Shown here piece by piece: positions 42,937 through 52,292 of a stretch of 64,000 nt of DNA (position 1 is its first letter; the number at the start of each line of letters is the position of its first letter). Both the position numbers and the translations under genes were made by a program. This DNA is from Bradyrhizobium liaoningense (GTDB lineage: Bacteria; Pseudomonadota; Alphaproteobacteria; Rhizobiales; Xanthobacteraceae): contig NZ_JAFCJT010000001.1 of assembly GCF_018130785.1 (NCBI RefSeq), forward strand, positions 558,001 through 622,000, written 5' to 3'. The notes under the pieces were generated by a model that was not told the origin of the DNA, ran no database searches, and saw only the letters and a list, made by a program, of their open reading frames with translations.

Positions 42937-44054
42937 GCACCGGGCCGGAGCTTCCGCGCGCTGCCCGCATCTTCGTCTCCTTCGTCGCGCTGCTGCGCGC
43001 CAACGGCTTCGCCGTCGCGCCCGAGCAGACCACCTCCTATCTCGCCGCGATCGAGCTGCTCGGGCCGCGCGACCTCAACGACATCAGGCAATCGGCACTG
43101 GCCACACTCGCCCCGCCACCCGAGCGCCGCTCGACCTTCGACCGGCTGTTCGACCTGCACTTCCGCGGCAGCGAAGCCATCGAACATGTCGATGACGGCG
43201 AGGACGACGAGACCGTCCGGCTTCAGGAAGAAGGCCGCGGCGACGAGGAGCCGCTGCGCTCCGACGACGCCAACGAATCCGGCCTTACTGCGACGCGCAC
43301 CGAGGCGCTGGTGGAGCGTCGCTTCGCCCAGCTCTCCACCACCGACGCGCTCCGGCGCCTGGCGCGCGAGGCCTCCCGTCGCCTGCCGCAGCGGCGCGGC
43401 CACCGGCGCATGCGCGCCCGCCGCGGGCCGTTTGCCGACCTTCGCCGGACCCTACGCGACAGCGTGCGGAGCGACGGCGAGATCCTGCGGCTCGGGCACC
43501 TGAAGCGGCGCCAGCGCCGGCGAAAACTCCTGCTGCTGATCGACGTCTCCGGCTCGATGAAGACGCGCACCGAGGAGAACATGAAGCTGGCGCATACGCT
43601 GGTACAGGCCGCGCCCAATGTCGAGGTCTTCACCTTCGGCACGCGGCTGACCCGCGTCACCCGCCCGTTGCGGCTCAAGCGTCGCGAGCAGGCGCTGAGC
43701 GCGGCGGCGCACCTCGCCAGCGACTGGGATGGCGGCACCCGCATCGGCGACGCGCTGCAAGCCTTCTTAGCGGTGCCGCGGTTCGGCGGCTACGCGCGAG
43801 GCGCGGCCGTCATCGTCGTGTCGGACGGGCTGGAGCGCGGCGAACCCGATGCGTTGCGCGACGCGGTCGCAAGGCTGTCGCGGCGCGCCTGGCGCGTGAG
43901 CTGGCTGACGCCGCTCGCGACGGGCCCGGACTTCCGCCCGCAGACTGAGGCGCTGGTTGCCATCGAGCGCTTCGTCGATGATCTCGTGGATGGCGGTTCA
44001 AGCGCGTCGATTGTCGCGCACATTCTGACGTTGGGACGGAGGAGAGCAGCGTGA
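42933..44054 (+). CDS. VWA-domain protein, CoxE-like
   Basis: 373 residues. A charged N-terminal helical region is followed by an Arg-rich stretch (about 145-190) and a von Willebrand A domain. Its MIDAS motif is LLLIDVSGSM (Asp204, Ser206, Ser208) with a later 'VIVVSDGLERGE' strand. This fits the CoxE family that acts with CoxD-type MoxR ATPases. It overlaps by four bases with genes on both sides, so it is translated in step with the MoxR protein. Confidence 0.88.
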   Translation: MSTGPELPRAARIFVSFVALLRANGFAVAPEQTTSYLAAIELLGPRDLNDIRQSALATLAPPPERRSTFDRLFDLHFRGSEAIEHVDDGEDDETVRLQEEGRGDEEPLRSDDANESGLTATRTEALVERRFAQLSTTDALRRLAREASRRLPQRRGHRRMRARRGPFADLRRTLRDSVRSDGEILRLGHLKRRQRRRKLLLLIDVSGSMKTRTEENMKLAHTLVQAAPNVEVFTFGTRLTRVTRPLRLKRREQALSAAAHLASDWDGGTRIGDALQAFLAVPRFGGYARGAAVIVVSDGLERGEPDALRDAVARLSRRAWRVSWLTPLATGPDFRPQTEALVAIERFVDDLVDGGSSASIVAHILTLGRRRAA

Positions 44055-44935
44055 GCGACATTGTCGACGGCCATCATCACATCTGGCGACAGGCCGACCT
44101 GCCCTGGCTGACCGGTCCGATGCAGCCGCGCATTTTTGGACCCTACGAGCCGATCCGTCGCGATTACCCGATCCGGGAATATCTCGACGATCTCAAGGGC
44201 ACCGGCGTCACCCGCTCGATCTATGTCCAGACCAACTGGGCGAACGACCGCTTCGAGGATGAGACCGCCTGGGTGCAGCAGACCGCCGATGCGCACGGCT
44301 GGCCGCATGCCATCGTCGCCTACGCCGATTTCGCCGTCGACGACGTGCGACCGCAACTCGATCGCCTGAAGCGCTATCCGCTCGTGCGCGGCGTGCGCAT
44401 GCAGCTGCACTGGCACGAGAACCCGCTCTATCGCTTCGCGGCCAGGCCCGATCTCTGCGTCGATCCCACGGTCCGCCGCAACATCGCGCGCCTGGCGGAC
44501 TACGGCTGGAGCTTTGACCTCCAGGTCTTCACGCCGCAGATGCCGGATGCGGCGCAGCTCGCCGAATCCTGCCCCCGGGTGACCTTCATCCTCCAGCATG
44601 CCGGTATGCTGGAGGACCTCTCGCCCGCGGGCCGAGCCGCCTGGCGCGCCGGAATGGCCCGGCTCGCGGCCTGTCCGAACGTGGTCTCAAAACTCTCCGG
44701 GCTCGGCACCTTCATCCATCGCAACGATCCCGCGCACATCGCGGCCGTCCTTACCGATACCGTCGCGATTTACGGCGCGGAGCGCTGCCTGTTCGGCTCC
44801 AACTTTCCGATTGAGAAATTGTGGACCAGCTATCGGGAGCTCGTCGATGCCTTTCGTGCCTCGGCGGCGAAGCTGACGACCGAGCAGCAGGACGCAATTT
44901 TCAGGACGACGGCGACCCGCGTCTATCGGCTTTGA
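44051..44935 (+). CDS. Amidohydrolase-family TIM-barrel metal hydrolase (COG3618-type)
   Basis: 294 residues. It begins 'DIVDGHHHIW', with the H-x-H metal ligands of the amidohydrolase_2 fold, and contains 'GVRMQLHWHENP', 'FILQHAGM' and a terminal 'YGAERCLFGSNFPIEKLW', where the Asp/Asn position near the end normally ligates metal. Relatives hydrolyse lactones such as L-fuconolactone or 2-pyrone-4,6-dicarboxylate. In this operon it may open a ring or lactone formed after hydroxylation. The final 'GSNFP' has Asn where many relatives have Asp, as in several COG3618 lactonases. Confidence 0.85.
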   Translation: MSDIVDGHHHIWRQADLPWLTGPMQPRIFGPYEPIRRDYPIREYLDDLKGTGVTRSIYVQTNWANDRFEDETAWVQQTADAHGWPHAIVAYADFAVDDVRPQLDRLKRYPLVRGVRMQLHWHENPLYRFAARPDLCVDPTVRRNIARLADYGWSFDLQVFTPQMPDAAQLAESCPRVTFILQHAGMLEDLSPAGRAAWRAGMARLAACPNVVSKLSGLGTFIHRNDPAHIAAVLTDTVAIYGAERCLFGSNFPIEKLWTSYRELVDAFRASAAKLTTEQQDAIFRTTATRVYRL

Positions 44936-44965
44936 CAGACAAGAACAGAACAGGGAGGGAGACGA

Positions 44966-45814
44966 ATGGCGCTGGAGATCAAGATCCTGGACTACGGCGA
45001 TATCGAACTGGAATCGAGCTTTCTGGTTCTCGGCCGCGACTGCGGCCGAACCCGCCGTGTCCTCACCCTCGGTTTTCTGATCCTCGGCGGCAAATATCCG
45101 GTCGTGGTCGATACCGGTTACCGCTCCAACCAGATCATGGAAACGCTGGGGATGCGCGGCCTGCAATACCACGAGCACATGATCGAGAACCAGCTCGCCC
45201 GCCACGGCGTGCGCATGGGCGACGTCCGCTTCGTCTGCCATACCCATCTGCACATCGACCACGCCGGCAAGGACGATCTGTTTCCGATGAACACGACCGT
45301 CGTCCTCAACCGGAAAGAACTCGAATATTCCGTCTCCGGCCTGATGCATCCGCAGTATCCGGCGCCCGACATCAAGCATCTCATCGACCGACTGCACACC
45401 AAGAGTGCGCTGCGGTTCCTCGACCTCGAGATCACGGGTCCTATCGAGCTGATGCCCGGCGTCTATTGCGATGCGGCCAATGCACATACCGAAGGATCGA
45501 TGAACATCATCGTCGAGACTGCCGATGGGATCGCAACGATCTGCGGCGACGTGATCTACGACTTCAACGACCAGATCGTCACGCCCTTCAACGAGATCCA
45601 CGACTGGGAGCCGCGGACGACCGGCAACCACGGCACCAGCAAGCGGGCCGAGAAGGCCTCGATCAAGAAGCTGCTGAGCAATTCGCGCTATCTGCTGCCG
45701 GTGCACGACAGGCCGGCCAAGATCGAAGGCGGCATGGTCGTCGGACGGTTGCACGACCAGGTCCCCGGCCCGATCGTGCAGTCGCTGCCGGCGCGCAACT
45801 GGTTCCCCGCCTGA
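44966..45814 (+). CDS. Metallo-beta-lactamase-fold hydrolase, N-acyl-homoserine-lactonase family
   Basis: 282 residues. The metal site H-x-H-x-D-H lies at 94-99 (HLHIDH). A further ligand His sits in 'DAANAHTEGSMNI', Asp in 'ICGDVIYDFND', and a late His in 'LPVHDRPAK'. Family members include quorum-quenching AHL lactonases and lactonases in catabolic operons. Co-location with another lactonase and an SMP-30 domain makes a catabolic role likelier than quorum quenching. GGGAGG precedes ATG 44966. Confidence 0.85.
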   Translation: MALEIKILDYGDIELESSFLVLGRDCGRTRRVLTLGFLILGGKYPVVVDTGYRSNQIMETLGMRGLQYHEHMIENQLARHGVRMGDVRFVCHTHLHIDHAGKDDLFPMNTTVVLNRKELEYSVSGLMHPQYPAPDIKHLIDRLHTKSALRFLDLEITGPIELMPGVYCDAANAHTEGSMNIIVETADGIATICGDVIYDFNDQIVTPFNEIHDWEPRTTGNHGTSKRAEKASIKKLLSNSRYLLPVHDRPAKIEGGMVVGRLHDQVPGPIVQSLPARNWFPA

Positions 45815-45836
45815 CGTGACCTGAGGATATCGACCG

Positions 45837-47411
45837 ATGACGCACGTCACCTTGCGCTCCGAATTCGAGACCCTGATCGACCCCTACGCGCCGGTCGCGC
45901 AGGTCGGAACAGGTTTTGACTTCACGGAAGGGCCGATCTGGCATCCGGTCGATCATTATCTCCTGTTCTCGGACATGCCGGGCGACGTGCGGCGGCGCTG
46001 GGATGCGCGGCGCGGCATCGCGGAGGTCAGGCGCCCGTCGAACAAATGCAACGGCATGACCTATGACGCCGAGCTCAATCTGATCGTCTGCGAGCACGCG
46101 ACCTCGTCGCTGATCCGTGAGCGGCCGGACGGGCGGCGCGAAGTGCTGGCCTCGCACTTCCAGGGACAGGAGCTCAACAGCCCCAACGACGTCTGCGTGC
46201 ACTCCTCCGGCGCCATCTATTTCTCCGATCCCTGGTATGGCCGCATGCCGGTCTATGGTGTAGAGCGCCCGCGCCAGCTCGGCTTCCAGGGAGTCTATCG
46301 CCTCGTGCCGGGTGGAGACCCGAAGCTCGTGGTCGATCGCAACTTGTTCGATCAACCGAACGGGCTGTGCTTCTCGCCCGACGAAAAGCTGCTCTATGTC
46401 AACGACACCGTGCAGGCGCTGATCCGCGTGTTCGATGCAAATGTCGACGGTACACTGTCGAACGCACGCGTGTTTGCAAGCGGCATCCGCTCCGAGCTGG
46501 AGCCGGGCCTGCCCGACGGCATGAAGTGCGACCAGCATGGCAATGTCTGGGTCACCGCGCCCGGCGGCGTCTGGGTCTATTCAGCGCGCGGCGAGCTGCT
46601 CGGGAAAGTCCGCGTGCCTGAGCTGGTCGCCAACCTTGCCTGGGGTGGTCCGGATTTCCGCACCCTCTATTTGACGTCGACGCATTCGGTCTATGCCATC
46701 CCGACCAAGGTTGGGCCGCGCCACGAGCCCTTTATGAGCGGCAAACATGGCAGCGTCGGCACAAGCGCCGGCCCCGCGGCTGCAGCGCCCATCCTCGCCG
46801 ACGGCGAGATGCGGCTCGATCCAAGCCGCTGCGCCATGATCATCCAGGATCTCCAGAACGACGTCATCATGGATGGCGGCGCATTCGCCGAGTCGGGCGC
46901 ACCAGGTCATGCGAAGCAACAGCATGTGGTCGAGAACGTACGGCGCTTGGCTGAGACAGCGCGCGCGCGCGGCGTCGCCATCATCCATGTCTGGTTCGTA
47001 GTCGAGCCCGGTGCGCCCGGCGTGACGCTGAATGCGCCGCTGTTCGAGGGCCTCGTCGATAGCAAGGCGATGGTGCGCGGAAGCTGGGGTGCCTCCCCGG
47101 TCTCCGGCCTCGAGCCGCGGCCCGGCGATTTCGTCGTCGAGAAGATGCGGATGAGCGCCTGGGAGGGCACCCGGCTGGAGACCATCCTCAAAGCCACCGG
47201 GCGCGACATGATCATCAACACCGGCGCATGGACCAACATGTCGGTCGAGCACACCGCGCGCACCGGCGCCGACAAGGGCTATTTCATGATCGTGCCGGAA
47301 GACTGCTGCTCGACCATGAATGCCGACTGGCACTCCGCCTCGATCAACTTCGCCATGCAGAACGTCGCAATCGTCACCCGGGCGGATGCCGTCATCAGAG
47401 CGTTGGGATGA
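45837..47411 (+). CDS. Fusion of SMP-30/gluconolactonase and isochorismatase-fold domains
   Basis: 524 residues. Residues 15-300 form a six-bladed SMP-30 beta-propeller with the metal-site pattern 'FTEGPIWHP', 'SPNDVCVHSSGAIYFSDP' and 'LPDGMKCDQHGNVWV'. A Ser/Ala/Gly-rich linker (about 305-320) joins it to a cysteine-hydrolase/isochorismatase fold with catalytic-type Asp in 'MIIQDLQND'. At the place of the nucleophilic Cys in the usual TNxCVExTAR motif the sequence reads TNMSVEHTAR, with Ser469. The second domain may therefore bind rather than hydrolyse, or use another mechanism. The fusion implies consecutive lactone and amide steps or channelling, as inference. Confidence 0.85.
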   Translation: MTHVTLRSEFETLIDPYAPVAQVGTGFDFTEGPIWHPVDHYLLFSDMPGDVRRRWDARRGIAEVRRPSNKCNGMTYDAELNLIVCEHATSSLIRERPDGRREVLASHFQGQELNSPNDVCVHSSGAIYFSDPWYGRMPVYGVERPRQLGFQGVYRLVPGGDPKLVVDRNLFDQPNGLCFSPDEKLLYVNDTVQALIRVFDANVDGTLSNARVFASGIRSELEPGLPDGMKCDQHGNVWVTAPGGVWVYSARGELLGKVRVPELVANLAWGGPDFRTLYLTSTHSVYAIPTKVGPRHEPFMSGKHGSVGTSAGPAAAAPILADGEMRLDPSRCAMIIQDLQNDVIMDGGAFAESGAPGHAKQQHVVENVRRLAETARARGVAIIHVWFVVEPGAPGVTLNAPLFEGLVDSKAMVRGSWGASPVSGLEPRPGDFVVEKMRMSAWEGTRLETILKATGRDMIINTGAWTNMSVEHTARTGADKGYFMIVPEDCCSTMNADWHSASINFAMQNVAIVTRADAVIRALG

Positions 47412-48041
47412 GTGGTGGCAAAGCTTTTGCACCTCTCCTGTTCGCCCCGTGCCGACTCCGAGTCGAGCGCCGGCGCGCGCGTCTTTCTTGACGGGTTTCG
47501 GCAGGTCCGTCCGGACTGGGATATCGACGTCGTGGATCTCTGGCGGGAGCACCTGCCGGAATTTTCAGGCCCCATCGTCGAGGCCAAATACGCACGGATG
47601 AACGCGCAAGCCTTCAACGACGCGCAGCGCGACAGCTTTGCCGAGGCCGAGCGGATGGCGCTGCGCTTTTCACTGGCCGATCGCGTGCTGATCTCGACGC
47701 CGATGTGGAACTTCAGCATTCCCTACAAGCTCAAGCAATGGTTCGATGTCATCGTCCAGCCCGGGCTCACTTTTCGGTTCGACCCCTCCCTGGGATACGT
47801 CCCGCTGCTGAAGGACCGGCCGACCACGGTGATCCTCGCCAGTGGCAGCGATTTCGCCACCGGAATGAACCGCGGGCGCATCGACATGGCGACGCCCTAC
47901 CTGCGGGAAATCTTGCGATTTGTCGGTATCAGCAATGTCCGTTTCGTGCCGATCGGGCCAACCACCGGACCGCAACAACCGATCGAGGCTGCCCGGGAAA
48001 GAGCCCATCAGCACCTCGCCGCAATGGCAACGAATTTCTGA
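47412..48041 (+). CDS. azoR: FMN-dependent NADH-azoreductase (AzoR-type flavodoxin-fold)
   Basis: 209 residues. It has the phosphate-binding 'SCSPRADSESSAGA' at the N-terminus and the FMN-site 'ISTPMWNFSIPYKLKQWFD', diagnostic for AzoR-type reductases. GTG 47412, directly after the previous stop, or GTG 47415 is the start; none of the nearby ATGs is in frame. Physiologically these enzymes reduce quinones and other electrophiles. As the last gene of the operon it may detoxify a quinone-type intermediate. Confidence 0.88.
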   Translation: MVAKLLHLSCSPRADSESSAGARVFLDGFRQVRPDWDIDVVDLWREHLPEFSGPIVEAKYARMNAQAFNDAQRDSFAEAERMALRFSLADRVLISTPMWNFSIPYKLKQWFDVIVQPGLTFRFDPSLGYVPLLKDRPTTVILASGSDFATGMNRGRIDMATPYLREILRFVGISNVRFVPIGPTTGPQQPIEAARERAHQHLAAMATNF

Positions 48042-48112
48042 TCTGGCGGGAAGACGCGGGGGCGCTCCCCGCTTCGCGACACCCATCGAAGCAAGCTGCG
48101 CATCACCTGCGA

Positions 48113-48340
48113 ACCAAACGCGACCGCGCGCGGCATGTATTTCGTGCCGCAATCGGGGGCTGCGACGAGACGATCAGCCGACACATATTTCAGTCCGTTG
48201 CGGATGCGATCAGCCACGGTCTCGACGCTCTCGATGACGGGATCAGCGAGGTCGAGTACGCGCAGCATGATCTTCTTCGACGAGAGCTCCTTGAGCACGC
48301 CGAGGTCGAGCCTTGGCTGTGCGGCAGGCGCGGATTGACC
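48113..48340 (-). pseudogene. Remnant of cobalamin-independent methionine synthase-like gene (3' part)
   Basis: On the minus strand, reading from about 48340 down to 48113, the frame gives 'AQPRLDLGVLKELSSKKIML', 'LADPVIESVETVADRI', 'GLKYVSADRLVAAPDCGTKYMPRAVAFG'. That is the C-terminal segment of MetE-II-type proteins, including the Cys metal-ligand context APDCG. Before it the frame becomes unrecognisable, and after AFG the homology stops although the frame runs on to 48008. The rest of the gene is missing. It is therefore a deletion relic, perhaps left by the insertion or rearrangement that joined the catabolic operon to the helicase gene. Confidence 0.65.
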
Positions 48341-48580
48341 ATACCGGTGCGCGTCAGCACGTCCCGCGGCGCCAGGAGTTGCGTTCCGCCCTTCTCGCCC
48401 CCCTAGGAATGAGCAGGTCCGGACGGCGGCACATCGAGGCGAACTGCAACGCCGCTCAGGCTCGCGCTTGGCGCCGGGTACAGCTTCATCACGAGCGGAT
48501 CATGGCCAAAGGCGGAGATCGGCAAATGGGGGCGGATCATCAAGGCAGCCGGAATCGAGCCGCAATAGGTCCCGTCTTCT
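48341..48580 (-). other. Non-coding or relic segment between pseudogene and helicase
   Basis: No intact gene. On the minus strand, 48540 to 48403 reads a coherent 45-residue string (MIRPHLPISAFGHDP then LVMKLYPAPSASLSG...) that ends with a stop and could be the tail of another broken gene. No ribosome site or family was recognised. Confidence 0.35.
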
Positions 48581-51500
48581 TCACTCGTCCAGAAGCTCCA
48601 GGAACTCCTCGATGCGACCGAACGGGTCCTCGTGCCCGCGGGCAGCGTAGACGACGCGATCGCCGTCGCGTTGCAGCGATCGCGCTCTGGATTTCCGCAG
48701 CCGCCCGGGAAGGAAAGTCGCGGCGACGGCCTCCGGCCCGACATCGAGCCTGACGATGCCACGCCGCTTGCAATCGATCCTGAGCCTGGCGGCCGCAAAG
48801 AAATCGCGCGCCTCCGGCGGGAGCCTGCCGAAACGGCGCGAGGTCTCCTCCTCCAGGTCTTCCAGATCGTCGTCGCTCCGGCATCTGGCGGCGCGGCCAT
48901 AGATCTCGAGCCGCACTGCTTCCGATTGCACATAGCCTTCAGGCAACATGTCGCCTACGGGCAGATTCAAATCGGGCACCCACAGAAAGGCGCCGGAGTC
49001 GCTTACTCTTTCCGAGGCGAGCTTCAGGAGATGACTGTAGAGCACCGGTCCGAACACCTGCACGTGCCCGGACTGCTGTTCCGAGAACAGATCGCCGGCG
49101 CCCCGGAGGTCCAGGTCGCGCTCGCTGATGGCGAAGCCGGCGCCGGGCTTGCTGAACTCCTCGAGCACGGCCAGACGCTTCTCTGACTGCTCCGAGGCCG
49201 ATTCCGTCAACAGATAGGCGAAGGCGCGCGTTCCGCCGCGTCCCACCCGCCCCCTGAGCTGATGGAGCTGCGCGAGGCCGAATTTTTCGGGCCAGCACAC
49301 CACGATAGTGTTCGCGCGCGGGATATCGAGACCGCTTTCCACGATGTTGGTGGCCAGGAGGACGTCCGCTTCGCCGTCGACGAAACCCATCATGCGGTCG
49401 TCGAGTTCGTCGACAGGCATTTTGCCATGAAGGCAGACGATGCGGAGGTCGGGCGCCAGCGCCTGCACACGCGCGAGCATCGGCTCCAGATCCTGGATGC
49501 GCGGGCAGATCAGAAAACTCTGTCCGTGCCGCCGCCGCTCGCGAAGCAATGCTCCGGCGATCGCTGCATCCGAAAGCGGAGCGATCTTGGTCACGATCGG
49601 AAGCCGGTGGACCGGCGGCGTTGCGATCACGCTGAGATCCCGGAAGCCCGCAAGCCCCGCCGCGAGCGTGCGCGGGATCGGCGTCGCGCTCATCCAGAGC
49701 GTATGAGCATTCTTCGCCAAGCCTGAAAGCTTCGCCTTCTCGGCCGCCCCGAAATGCTGCTCCTCGTCGATGATGACGAGGCCAAGATCGGCGAACTTCA
49801 CGTCCTTTGCGGAGAGCGCCTGCGTGCCGACAACGACTTTCAACCTGCCGCTTCGCAAGCCCTCTTTGGTCTCTCGCGTCTCCGGGCCGGAGGTCGCCCG
49901 CGACAGGCTTCCGACGTCGATACCGAGAGGACCGAAGCGTTTGCGGAAGGTTTCGACATGCTGCCGGGCCAGCACCGTCGTCGGCACCGCGATCGCCACC
50001 TGTTTCCCAGACAGCGCCACGGCGGCGGCCGCGCGCAGCGCCACCTCGGTCTTTCCAAATCCGACGTCGCCGCACACCACCCTGTCCATGGGGTGACCCG
50101 CCGCGAGATCGTCGAGCACGTCCTGAATGGCCTTCGCCTGGTCCACCGTCGTGAAATACGGGAAGCGCGCAACGAACCTCTCATAGATCGGTCCCGGCGC
50201 AACCAGCTTGGGTGCGCGGCGGCGGTGGCGCTGGCTGATGTGCTTGGCGAGAGCCTTGGCGGCTACCTGAATTTCCGCCTCGGCCGCGGTGCGCCGCGCC
50301 CACCATGTGCTGCCGTCGGCCTTGTCCCGCGCCAGCTTGCCGGGCTCGGCCGCATACGGCCAGATCAGGGCAAGATCGGCCGGAGGAACGAGAACGGCAT
50401 TGTCGCCCGCGAACGCAAGCCTGACCATCTCGCGGCGCGATCCCTTTCCCATGGCGAAGGTCTGCAAGCCGTCGAGCACAGCCAGCCCACGCTGCAAATG
50501 AACCACCGCCGTGCCGCGCTCCGGTACATCCGGATGATCGAAGGCAGCCGTCCAGGCCCTCGCCATCGGCTGCGGATGGTGCGCTCTGCTACCAAGCACG
50601 TCGGACGCCGTCACGACGACCAGAGGCTTGCGCCCGGCCCCGACGAAGCCGGCGTCGAAGTCGGCCAGGAACGCCGTCTCGCGATCCCGCCCGCTCGTCG
50701 CCTCGCTCCAATCGGCACAGCGTTCAGCCTTGATGCCGCTCATCCGCTCGATCGCGCGCAGGTCATCCTCGACGGCCGCGACGAACAGCAGCCGCGACCC
50801 GGCGCGTTGCATATCGTCGATAAAGGCGCGGAGGATCTTTCTTGGCGAAGAGGCCTTCGAGAAATCCGGCGTCGGCGTGAAGGCCGATTTTTGCGGCAGA
50901 ACGCTGATGCGTTTCTTCAGCCGCTTCCAGTCATCCCGTCCGAGGTACTCGCGCTCGGCGTCCCTGCGACCGGCCGCCTCCTCGATCGTACCGAGCCAGC
51001 TATCGGCATGGGCCAGCACGCCGGCATCCACGATCCACCGCGCGCCACTGCAATAGTCCTGCAGCGTGGCCCGCTGTCCGCGCTTGCTTCCGAGCGCAAC
51101 CTGCTCGGACATGGGATCGATGATCAGTTCCCTGGTGTCGAAGACGACCTCATGCTCGATCGGATCGACGGCGACAATCCTGCGGAGCACCCCCTCGGCA
51201 TGCTCAATTCGAAAAGGACCAAGTGCACCCGCGGGAAACACCTCGAACGTCTTGCCGTGGAACAGGACGCCTCCCGGATATTCCGCCTCTTCGTCGAGGT
51301 CGTAGCCGAGAGCTTCCAGACGGCTCTCCAGCTCGGCTTCCGAATAGGCCGCGCCCACCTTCAGGCTGAGGCTGGTCTTTGACCAGCTCGCCGGCAGCGG
51401 CAGCCGCTCCATGATGGCCTCTGCGGTCGATACGAGGAAGACCGGCTTCCTTGCCCTGGCAAGGCGCCGCAACACCGAACTCCGCCTGCCCGCGATCTCG

Positions 51501-51829
51501 CGCGACGGCTCCAGACCATCGAATGGCAGATTGTTCAGTCGCGGGAACACCAGCACGTCGACCGAAGGATCGAGCGCGTGGATCACGCCCCCAAGCCGCT
51601 CCGCCCTGTTCTCATTCTCACAGAGGAAGACAAGACCGTCTCGGCCGGACTTCCCCCATTGCTCGAGCAGATGCAGCGCAAGCATGCCGAGCGGCGATGA
51701 GGACGAGACCGCGGGACGCGACGAGCTCTTGCCTTTTGAGCCCTTGGCTTTTGGGCTCTTGCCTTTCGAGCTCTTGGCCTTTGTCTTTTTCGCGCCGGTG
51801 GTGGCCCGGGCTTTCCTGGTGGGCGCCAA
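48581..51829 (-). CDS. Mfd-like (TRCF-type) DEAD/DEAH helicase, divergent paralogue
   Basis: 1082 residues from TTG 51829. The N-terminus is a Lys/Ser/Gly-rich tail built by a 15-bp repeat. Then come a UvrB-homology-like region ('[32 protein letters not shown]'), a reduced CarD-like RNA-polymerase-interaction domain ('[18 protein letters not shown]', then '[17 protein letters not shown]'), and RecG-type motor motifs: '[12 protein letters not shown]', Walker [10 protein letters not shown] with Lys593, [14 protein letters not shown] and '[20 protein letters not shown]'. A TRCF C-terminal domain follows. Standard Mfd displaces stalled RNA polymerase and recruits UvrA. The weak CarD-like part suggests a second, specialised copy rather than the housekeeping gene. 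Confidence 0.82.
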   Translation of the reverse strand: MAPTRKARATTGAKKTKAKSSKGKSPKAKGSKGKSSSRPAVSSSSPLGMLALHLLEQWGKSGRDGLVFLCENENRAERLGGVIHALDPSVDVLVFPRLNNLPFDGLEPSREIAGRRSSVLRRLARARKPVFLVSTAEAIMERLPLPASWSKTSLSLKVGAAYSEAELESRLEALGYDLDEEAEYPGGVLFHGKTFEVFPAGALGPFRIEHAEGVLRRIVAVDPIEHEVVFDTRELIIDPMSEQVALGSKRGQRATLQDYCSGARWIVDAGVLAHADSWLGTIEEAAGRRDAEREYLGRDDWKRLKKRISVLPQKSAFTPTPDFSKASSPRKILRAFIDDMQRAGSRLLFVAAVEDDLRAIERMSGIKAERCADWSEATSGRDRETAFLADFDAGFVGAGRKPLVVVTASDVLGSRAHHPQPMARAWTAAFDHPDVPERGTAVVHLQRGLAVLDGLQTFAMGKGSRREMVRLAFAGDNAVLVPPADLALIWPYAAEPGKLARDKADGSTWWARRTAAEAEIQVAAKALAKHISQRHRRRAPKLVAPGPIYERFVARFPYFTTVDQAKAIQDVLDDLAAGHPMDRVVCGDVGFGKTEVALRAAAAVALSGKQVAIAVPTTVLARQHVETFRKRFGPLGIDVGSLSRATSGPETRETKEGLRSGRLKVVVGTQALSAKDVKFADLGLVIIDEEQHFGAAEKAKLSGLAKNAHTLWMSATPIPRTLAAGLAGFRDLSVIATPPVHRLPIVTKIAPLSDAAIAGALLRERRRHGQSFLICPRIQDLEPMLARVQALAPDLRIVCLHGKMPVDELDDRMMGFVDGEADVLLATNIVESGLDIPRANTIVVCWPEKFGLAQLHQLRGRVGRGGTRAFAYLLTESASEQSEKRLAVLEEFSKPGAGFAISERDLDLRGAGDLFSEQQSGHVQVFGPVLYSHLLKLASERVSDSGAFLWVPDLNLPVGDMLPEGYVQSEAVRLEIYGRAARCRSDDDLEDLEEETSRRFGRLPPEARDFFAAARLRIDCKRRGIVRLDVGPEAVAATFLPGRLRKSRARSLQRDGDRVVYAARGHEDPFGRIEEFLELLDE
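51723..51782. repeat. 15-bp tandem repeat, four units, in Mfd-like gene N-terminus
   Basis: Units at 51723, 51738, 51753 and 51768 (GAGCTCTTGCCTTTT and variants) encode, on the minus strand, Lys/Gly/Ser-rich pentapeptides ([20 protein letters not shown]). The result is a basic tail that could bind nucleic acid. Confidence 0.7.
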
Positions 51830-52003
51830 TTTGTATCCAACTTTGTTTCTTGAATCGAGGCGAGCGACAGCGAGCCCTCCCGCTGAGCTCGGTCGATAAC
51901 GCGCGTCGGGCCTGAGCGCCCAACGACGTCATTACAGTTTCACGATTGCGTTGAAAAGCAGGGATGCAAGCCTAGTCGACCGGCCTGCACGCCAAAATAA
52001 GGC

Positions 52004-52264
52004 CTATTGCAGGACCTTCGGCAGCACCACGACCACGTCGACACTCTGTCCGAGGATTTGCGTCGCGACCACAGCGAGGTGATGCGAGAATTCGTCTTCG
52101 ATCTCGGACGCGCAGTCCTCGTCCCTGGCGATCGCGAACAGCAGATTGCCGTCGATTTCGTCGAATCGGATACCGGCGAAGAGACGGTCAAACGTCTCGG
52201 CGCCAGCGATGAACGCGATTCGCGCCTGGATGGCCTGATCTTCGACGAGTGACAGCTTGATCAT
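52004..52264 (-). CDS. Small hypothetical protein
   Basis: 86 residues from ATG 52264: acidic, with an alpha/beta look ('VEDQAIQARIAFIAGAETFDRLFAG', 'EIDGNLLFAIARDEDCASEIEDEFSHHLAVVA'). There is no signal peptide and no recognised domain. The ribosome site is weak and the start lies only 28 bases from the divergent DUF3750 start, so one of the two starts may be wrong. The amphipathic pattern and non-random composition favour this strand over the antisense 81-residue frame. Confidence 0.5.
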   Translation of the reverse strand: MIKLSLVEDQAIQARIAFIAGAETFDRLFAGIRFDEIDGNLLFAIARDEDCASEIEDEFSHHLAVVATQILGQSVDVVVVLPKVLQ

Positions 52265-52292
52265 AGCGGGAACATGGGGGCGCACCTCCCAA

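Noticed and set aside
44966..45814. Quorum-quenching AHL lactonase as the primary role
   Set aside because: The fold supports lactone hydrolysis, but there is no quorum-sensing gene nearby and the operon context is catabolic, so only the family name is used.
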